DNA from: CAMDPA01 sp963825625
GTDB lineage: Bacteria; Pseudomonadota; Alphaproteobacteria; Rhizobiales; Hyphomicrobiaceae
Direction of reading: 5' to 3'
Length of the DNA stretch: 64,000 nucleotides
Assembly: GCA_963825625.1 (NCBI GenBank)
Contig: CAWGUF010000016.1
Location: 248,001 to 312,000, forward strand
In this document: positions 63,497 through 64,000 of the stretch, piece after piece
How the letters are laid out: every line of letters starts with the position of its first letter
Position numbering within the stretch: position 1 is the first letter of the stretch
Translations under genes and position numbers: made by a program
The notes under the pieces: generated by a model
Seen by the model: the letters and a program-made list of their open reading frames with translations, nothing else
The model's database searches: none
What the model was told of the DNA's origin: nothing

Positions 63497-64000
63497 CTAC
63501 TCAGCGGCGACTAGGACCGGCGTGACAGGCTTGCGCTTCTTGTCCGGCATGAGCTTCACTGCCGTCGCCTCGACTTGTCGCATCGTCGTGAGATGGGCAC
63601 GTACGGCATCGAGGAAGCCTGGTACGAACCGTAAAGTGGATGCTTCCGCGCGAGATAGGAAGTCTGCCGAGCCTCGTACCGACAAGAGCGTACCTGGATG
63701 TTTTAGGAAATCATGCAAGTGGGGACGCTTTTTGTAGACTGGGAAATCACTAATCTCGACGACGTGGCGCTCTCTGCCATCGAACCGTGCCGCACGAGGG
63801 AACGAGCCGATCTTGGTGGGCCAAGGGCGATCACGTTCATCGTCGTAGGAGCCAGGTTTCTTCAATCTCTTTCCGAGCCATGCAGCGACGGGAACGGTGA
63901 CGGCGTTGCCGACGAGTGACCAGCGTGCCCGCTCGGGTGCACTCGCCGTCCAGTCCGAGGGAAATCCTTGCAGTCGCTCGGCGTCGCGGATGTCGGGCTT
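63497..64000 (-). CDS. dcm: DNA (cytosine-5-)-methyltransferase, C-terminal part (runs off right edge)
   Basis: The C-terminal 167 codons of a C5-methyltransferase; the start is beyond base 64000. Motifs ERLQGFPSDW (motif IX) and GNAVTVPVAAWLGKRLKKPG (motif X) confirm it, followed by a family tail ending VTPVLVAAE. Followed by vsr. The recognition site cannot be told from this part. The frame is open continuously to the window edge. Confidence 0.9.
   Translation of the reverse strand, partial: KPDIRDAERLQGFPSDWTASAPERARWSLVGNAVTVPVAAWLGKRLKKPGSYDDERDRPWPTKIGSFPRAARFDGRERHVVEISDFPVYKKRPHLHDFLKHPGTLLSVRGSADFLSRAEASTLRFVPGFLDAVRAHLTTMRQVEATAVKLMPDKKRKPVTPVLVAAE

Noticed and set aside
1..64000. 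CRISPR arrays, phage genes, rRNA operons
   Set aside because: No spaced short repeats, no phage structural genes and no rRNA were found on either strand.

Overview
The window is a GC-rich piece of an alphaproteobacterial chromosome, most likely Hyphomicrobiales (the rhizobial/Hyphomicrobium order). The clues are an HvrA-type H-NS protein, the membrane ferritin MbfA behind an Irr-type iron box, BcsS, a LAB_N/GT2/GT39 lipid-modification locus, an atpHAGDC operon next to priA and transaldolase, and a TadG-like von Willebrand protein. The genus cannot be fixed from the sequence.

Layout. 1-7.2 kb: acyl-CoA metabolism (CoA ligase cut by the left edge, crotonase, acyl-CoA dehydrogenase), interleaved with a VWA-like DUF1194 protein, a charged periplasmic protein and a MATE exporter translationally coupled to a small membrane protein. 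7.5-13.3 kb: H-NS with its terminator, the HrpB helicase, mbfA with an iron control box, and a flavin-dependent monooxygenase. 13.5-24.4 kb: response regulator, transaldolase, priA, a DMT transporter and the ATP synthase operon, which carries an extra zinc-ribbon ORF between atpD and atpC. 25-31 kb: dxs, lipid-glycosylation genes and 3-hydroxybutyrate dehydrogenase. 31.8-32.0 kb: two tandem long palindromes. 32-38.7 kb: luciferase-like oxidoreductase, TadG-like protein, an ArsC/Spx-family gene with an in-frame UGA at the first cysteine of CxxC, oligoendopeptidase F and a sigma-54 activator. 39-46.7 kb: L,D-transpeptidase, flavin reductase, the formate-dehydrogenase maturation set fdhD-mobA-mobB, a TRAP binding protein, a candidate small RNA and lolA. 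46.9-60.5 kb: ftsK, an aminotransferase, a three-part peptidoglycan enzyme, a DNA ligase-exonuclease repair pair, bcsS, a stress protein and a CoxL-like molybdenum enzyme. From tRNA-Glu (60.8 kb) to the right edge lies an accessory stretch: short hypothetical genes, an IS3-family element flanked by two different truncated genes, and a vsr-dcm pair cut by the edge.

Two cross-cutting points. First, the molybdenum-cofactor and FdhD genes imply a formate dehydrogenase elsewhere, which in some relatives is a selenoprotein; this fits the reading of the ArsC-like UGA as selenocysteine, supported here also by a hairpin just downstream. Second, at least six otherwise well-conserved genes (atpD, a luciferase-like gene, pepF four times, the DNA ligase, IS3 orfA and a small ORF near 61 kb) carry reading-frame breaks that all look like net base insertions. 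This pattern points to uncorrected sequencing or assembly errors rather than true pseudogenes. Protein identities are recognised from sequence by eye; no database search was run.
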